NCBI GenBank assembly: GCA_030686995.1
Contig: CM060692.1
Span: 8,909,465-8,973,464, forward strand
Direction of reading: 5' to 3'
From: Artemisia argyi
Taxonomy: Eukaryota > Streptophyta > Magnoliopsida > Asterales > Asteraceae
DNA length: 64,000 nucleotides
Shown here: one piece after another, positions 58,641 to 64,000 of the stretch
Layout of the letters: every line of letters starts with the position of its first letter
How positions within the stretch are numbered: the stretch's first letter is position 1
Notes under the pieces: model-generated
The model's input: only the letters and a program-made list of their open reading frames with translations
Told to the model about the DNA's origin: nothing
Databases searched by the model: none
Made by a program: the position numbers and the translations under genes

Positions 58641-59136
58641 TTTAAGCTAAAGCCTATCTGAATGTTACCAATAGTGGACCACAAGATGCTAATGGGATCT
58701 TTTTTTGGGTGGTAAAAGTTGTGTTGCCAGCTACTATTGCGTTACCAAAAAAGTATACATTATTAGTCATTTCATACTAACTGCTGCATTCGTTCTAAAA
58801 GCAGACATGCAACTGGCAGGAACTCCAGGAACATGTATACATCAATCTTCAGATTATCGCGGCTCAGCCTATGACTACCAGGTAAAACCATTTACATACA
58901 AAGTTATCTCTAACTATGAACATACATACTGAATCATTTATATTTTACAGTATCGTCGCCAGCACAAATGAGGTTGGCCACAAAAATATGTCAAAATCCA
59001 AGTTAATATGTGGCACACAATTTTTTTCCCTTCTACATTATATCTACATATTTATACCCTTTTATACTACATACATATAGCAAGCAACATGGTTCCATTG
59101 GTTTATTCTTGATCCTATTCAATTTTACAGGTGAGT
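58641..59136. other. Exon-like pieces up to the LTR insertion
   Basis: A frame near 58800-58881 (LAGTPGTCIHQSSDYRGSAY) ends at a GT-donor-like site, and ATTTTACAG acceptors occur at 58941-58950 and 59123-59130. The second acceptor runs straight into the LTR insertion. The gene is not recognised. Confidence 0.35.
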
Positions 59137-62100
59137 TGTAACACCCCCAATTCATGGATGCAGCGGAATTCAAACTGGGTGTTACTCGACGGCACAATAG
59201 TCACAATGATAGAAAACGAACTCCAATTGAGTCGTTTTGAAAAGGTTTATCATTCAAATTATATAAATATCAGAGATTACAAAATGAGGTCCCAATTGGT
59301 TCCATGTTTACAATGTATAATAAATGAGTTTTGAATGATAATAAAATTTATAGCCCTCTTGAGTATCCGTGCCCTTCCGTTCCATCCTTGATCGTCATGA
59401 ACCTGAAATACATGCTTGAGATGTCAACACAAAGGTTGAGTGATATTCATAGAGTTTGTTAAATCGATTGAACACAATATGTTGGTAGTGTGAGTTATAG
59501 GCTCACACCAATGTTTGGAAAACAAAACAGGTAGGCTACGTTATTATACGCCCGGAACATGTATTATACACTAAGCTTATGACACCATAACGTTAACGTG
59601 TACCAATATCGATCGGCAGATTTATCCCGGTAGGTACTTTGCTAACATACCTAAATCTCAAATATTATTGCATTTGTTTGAACTTAGTCAATACAAATGG
59701 GATTTGTCAATCCCAATAGGCCTATTAATAATATTCGCGCTCACTATTGCTAGTGATTAAATGGTTCATAATAAAGGATATCGGTTTAGCAAGGCTGGTA
59801 CTTAGTGATAATAAAACAATCAGGTAAGCATACAATTTAAAAACATTGTGCTCGGTTATAAATAGCATGTATTCCCCCCAAGGGTTTGTAAAACAATTAA
59901 GTAATCGAAAGTGGGGCTATGAACTCACCTTAAGTAAGATAGCAAGTAATGAATGTAACGGTTGAATCGTGAAGGTTTCTACGAGCAACCTATAATAGAA
60001 TGTTGTGACTTAAGATCGGAGTAAAGAATATGAAGTAGTGCCTATATATATATATATATATATCTTGCATTTAGTCCATGATGTGGTATGATGTATAGTG
60101 TAAGTCTTTGAAAGAGAAGATTCATGAAACATGTATGTTTTGTATATCGTTTACTACCGTTCGGGCCGACATAATTCAGAAGTCATGTTAGTAAGCGTTC
60201 GAGGAGCCAGGACACTTTAACTCGTAAATCCACAACTCAACTCGACGGCTTACATAATGAACTCCTCACATGAGGCTCCCTACTATTGTAGTAGTTGATG
60301 AAATATATAGATATAAGTTTTGATCCGAAAGGTTACATGTCCGATATTTGAATAAACTTAGGAAAGTTTATTTGTACATGAAGATTGTTATTAGGGGTAG
60401 TTTCATAAGTCTTGAATGACCATTTTCTCTTGGTAAAATCTCATGGTTTCCTTTAGATGAAGTAGATCCAAATTGTATGTTCAAGTTATCGCCAACTTCT
60501 CTAATTCATGTATTTGCCTTGGTAAGCTTGTATGGTCATTTCGTCATGGCCTAGCCATGACCTTTGGTCATTGTTCCATGGTCTTGAGACTCAACCTTGG
60601 CTCTAGCCATGGTTATGGTCTTGATTTAGGTCATAAGACCCCTTTGGTCTTCATAAACCATAACTTATATGTAATGAATTTGGTTTAAAAATGGGCTGTT
60701 AAGATTTTGAAGAATTTATCACTCAAAAAGCGTTTTCAGGGCTCGAGCTTCTTTGTTCCTGAACGAAAACGTCGTTCCGGACAACTTTCGTGTTTTAACT
60801 TTTTGATGAATCGGATCAGAAGTATGACTTTCAAAACTCAAATTTGATCAGAATGGTATTTGGCAGTTTTGCCGGAAATCTTTGGTAACTTCAAATCGCC
60901 ATAACTTTTGACTCGTTTACTCGTTTTAGGTGGTTCAAATTGCTATGGTTTCCTTGTTAGGTCCTCTACTGTAATATGTAATGATCCAACATCATATTTT
61001 TACCATTTTAATCAGGTCTTATCAAGAAAGTCACTAGTTTACTTGTTTTAGTAACTTGTTGTAACAATCAATAACAATAACTTGTTTTGCTCACTTTTAT
61101 ACATCATGGACATTAATACAAGACATAATATAGCACAAATAATATGTAAATAACATGAACATGATTATTTAACAAGAATCAAGTTAGGGTTTGGCTCACA
61201 ACTTTTGGCTTTCAAAGATGAAAGGAAGTTAACATGTAAGGATAGGACTTTGATAGACTTGCTTCAACCCACTTCACTTCATGCAATCTTTCTACTCTTG
61301 TAATCTTGAAAGAGAGATGATGAAAATTGAGGTGACTTGAGTGGATTCAAACTCAAGAGAAATCACCAAAGTTCTAAAGATTTGAAGTAGTTTTGATGAA
61401 TCAAAACTAAACTAGGGTTTATGTATGGATATTGCACTTGATTTCTTGGATGGAACTTGAAGTAAACTAGTAAAATGAAGGGTGTTGTGTGTGTGGGTCG
61501 TTCATATGGTCAAGGAGTGGGAGGAGAAGCATTTATATGCAAATGAGGAGGTTACATTGTTGACTAGTCAACACTTGGAGGCCAAGTTGAACACATGTTC
61601 ACATCTCATGACACAAGGCATAAGATCAAGACACATGGGTGGTGAATCCCCCCTCCAAGGCTGTTCATGAGCTTGGAGAGCAAGGGTGTGGACTTTTCTT
61701 GGTATTATCCAAGATACTTGGTTAGTTTTGACTCCGGGAAATGCCAATCGTAAATGATTAAGCCTCAAAACGTAAAACCGGGTGTCGTAAAATTATGGAA
61801 CTTGAAAGTATTGATAAACATGTCAATAAGTTCCATAATAAAACATAAAATGAGTGGTAGGTTCCATTTGGGTGTAAAACCCTGCTAAAAACTGGAAACA
61901 CGGGTCTAAAACGCGTAATACGTAAAACGTACGAATATTGCGTAAAATTGAGAAAAGTAAAATGTTACTTTTCTAATGTGATAAAAATGATTTAAAATGA
62001 CTTATAATGTCTAGACTGAGCTCAGTCTAGTGTCGGTTGGTATTAAATGTCTTTTAGACATCAAACCGTAAGCCTAAAAATCACGAAATGACTTATAACA

Positions 62101-62618
62101 TCAAGGGATGATTTTTGGTCAATGGAGGAGGGAAAGAATATGTTGACTTTTTCTAAGAAGTTGAAAACTCAAATAGTCTTAGAAACGCGTTTTGTGGTCT
62201 AACGGTTAATCGCCCAAACGATTAAGCGTGCTCATGCGAGAGTAGTACAGGCTTGGGTGACCTGTTGGGAAGTTTTTGGTCATATTTTTCTCAGTCACGA
62301 TTAATTCTCAAATAAATCATGAGTGTGTAAAATATTTTACTGATGTGGGGTCACCTGACGGGGTTGAATTTCGTTGTGCGTAGAATTTCTGATTGACGTT
62401 TTACCCTAAAACGTGTAATTCCGTGTAATTCCTTAATAACTTTCACGAAAATGAGCTTATGAATGTCAAACTTTTAATTTGCCATGGAAATGATTTATCA
62501 CTCGAGAATATCAAATAAAAATCAACTTTCGGGAAAATTTTCGGGAAAAATGAATAGTAAAAGTGAATAGTGAAATTTTTCGGGAATAGTAATTATCCTG
62601 AAAATGCGAATTGTTACA
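59137..62618 (-). mobile_element. 3' LTR of a long-LTR retrotransposon, minus strand
   Basis: The 3,482-bp unit starts TGTAACACCC and ends TGTTACA (inverted ends), with several stretches similar to the LTR at 40923-44199. Immediately right of it, GTCTCTACCCCTTA is a pyrimidine tract, i.e. a polypurine tract on the minus strand. This is therefore the 3' LTR, and the internal region runs on to the right and out of the window. The LTR carries no coding sequence of its own. A (TA)n run is at about 60044-60062. Family probably Tekay/Del-like. Confidence 0.75.
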
Positions 62619-62809
62619 GTCTCTACCCCTTACGGGGAACTTCGTCCCGAAGTTCTTTGTGTGTCATATGCTGGAGTGGTATCGATGAAAAGGTGTGGTT
62701 ACTTATGAGGACTAGAGTCTGGAATTACCAGTGATGTGATTTGATTTGTCATTTCGGTGTATGGTGTAGGATGAGGCTTCCTTTTATGTAGGAAAGGTAT
62801 GGTAATAGT

Positions 62810-62940
62810 CGAATATCAAAGGAAATTGATATAGCAGTCGGATATTAATAGGAATTAATATAGTAGTTGAATATCAAATAGTACTTGATATAGTTGTCAA
62901 GTATCAATAGCAATTGATATAGGAATCGAATAATGGATTA
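62810..62940. repeat. Imperfect 31-33-bp repeats
   Basis: About four diverged copies of 'gaatatcaaaggaaattgat' with 'atagtagt'-type linkers, just inside the element's internal region. Confidence 0.6.
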
Positions 62941-62980
62941 AGTGTTGAACATGTGGTTGGACCAAGTCCTGTTTTGAATT

Positions 62981-63118
62981 GTACGGCTGTCCATGCATAT
63001 GGCTACATGGCTTCGCAATGAGTTTGGTACGACTGCGCATGCGTATGGTTACATGGCCCCGTAATGAGTTTGGTACGACTGCACATGCATATGGTTACAT
63101 GGCCTCGCAATGAGTTTG
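62981..63118. repeat. 46-bp tandem repeat, 3 copies
   Basis: Units start at GTACGACTG or a variant at 62981, 63027 and 63073 and end 'aatgagtttg'. They differ at a handful of bases. Confidence 0.9.
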
Positions 63119-64000
63119 TTTGTTATTGCACTATCATTATGAAAACCAAAATGTAAACCTCGTACTAATGGAAATTGGGATAGTCGTTGCAATCATAGCC
63201 TAGTAGGTAATCTGTTGTTGTATCTAGTGTTCATTGACTTCATATTTATGTTATTTCGGATATAAATAAGCCCACTTGTTTATAATTCTTTATTTACATA
63301 GAGAGGCATCCCAAACAATGTAACTAAAGGAATATAAACTTATGGTTCGATGATTTATAATTTCTTTATTTAAATGGAAAGGCATCCCAATCCATTCAAA
63401 TAAGGACATTATAAATCATTCTACTCAAGAATTCCCGACACAACATTCATACTTAGCCGGTGAGTTACAAGGTAGGGTATTACGAGATGATACTGGTGTT
63501 CCAAAAGTACAAGATGAATATTCAATCTTGTAAAGCTGATGAGGGTACCTGTGGTGTAACTAAGGATGATTTGAGCTTTAAAAGTGCATCAAGATCTGTT
63601 AATGAGCTTGTGTTTGTAACGGTTGTGACGATAATGTTGTGATATGTTGATGAACAAAAGTGTGTAATGTATGCTTAACATTAATACTGTTAGGTATAGA
63701 TGTTGAGTTTGCTTTAAAAATCTTAAGAGATTTTAAAAGTTTATGATGGAATGGTATCCTAAACAGGATAGTACTTCTACAGGATGAAGAGAATAATTGA
63801 TAACTATCCCAGGATAGTAGTTCGGATTATCTCATAAATGAAAATTTTCAAGAATGAAATTAGGTAACACAAATAAGGTGTTAAGATTTCGCTGAGTGGT
63901 AAGACATTATCGTGTCTCTAGATTGTTTTAATGTATTCTGGTGGTTTATCGAGTTCATGTAGGAAATCAACCTAAACATAACCCTAGTACAACTACTCTC

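Larger units (their letters stand above)
62619..64000 (-). mobile_element. 3' internal region of the long-LTR element (runs off window)
   Basis: It starts with the polypurine tract (62619-62632, as complement). It contains no pol coding sequence yet, consistent with a long 3' untranslated region. The rest of the element must lie beyond 64000. Confidence 0.6.

Overview
The window is nuclear DNA from a flowering plant, most likely a eudicot. The evidence is spliced plant pseudogenes (phytocyanin/early-nodulin-like, tyrosine aminotransferase, ribosomal protein L3, ankyrin-PGG, PPR), plant L1-type LINEs, Tat-lineage and long-LTR retroelements, a CACTA element and a Stowaway-like MITE. The style of the Tat polyprotein and its antisense gene recalls Asteraceae; that is an impression, not proof. 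I see no intact ordinary host gene, no rRNA, no true tRNA gene and no CRISPR.

Layout. 1-14310 is a decayed tandem segmental-duplication field. A unit made of a tRNA-like (SINE-like) block S, a fragment of an unrecognised gene X, a phytocyanin-like gene P and a shared block R recurs several times and is broken up by LINE 3' remnants and a Helitron-like insertion. 14311-24554 is a young Tat-lineage Ty3/gypsy element: 561-bp LTRs with 5 differences, a gag-pol reading frame broken by one in-frame TAG inside integrase, a 61/62-bp tandem repeat array, and a three-exon antisense gene with its own TATA box. 24555-27109 returns to S/X remnants. 27110-30627 is a non-autonomous CACTA element with perfect 3-bp target duplications and about five internal repeats. 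A Stowaway-like MITE (30688-30961) and two more P copies (31258-33486) follow.

34592-46496 is one degenerate plus-strand L1-type LINE split by two nested insertions: a roughly 3.1-kb segment carrying host exon fragments (RPL3 first exon, PPR piece) and a partial minus-strand LTR element with a 3.28-kb LTR. 46497-51660 holds microsatellites, a split S copy containing an ankyrin-PGG exon, divergent short repeats and a small Helitron-like element. 51707-57569 is a near-complete minus-strand LINE with 18-bp target duplications, inserted into the first coding exon of a tyrosine aminotransferase pseudogene. From 59137 to the window end lies a second long-LTR element on the minus strand: its 3' LTR and the start of its internal region.

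How it works together: almost everything is transposon biology layered on a decaying cluster of non-copper phytocyanin-like genes. The most interesting structures are the antisense gene and repeat array in the Tat element, the host-exon-carrying insertion in the LINE, and the phytocyanin/X/S duplication array.
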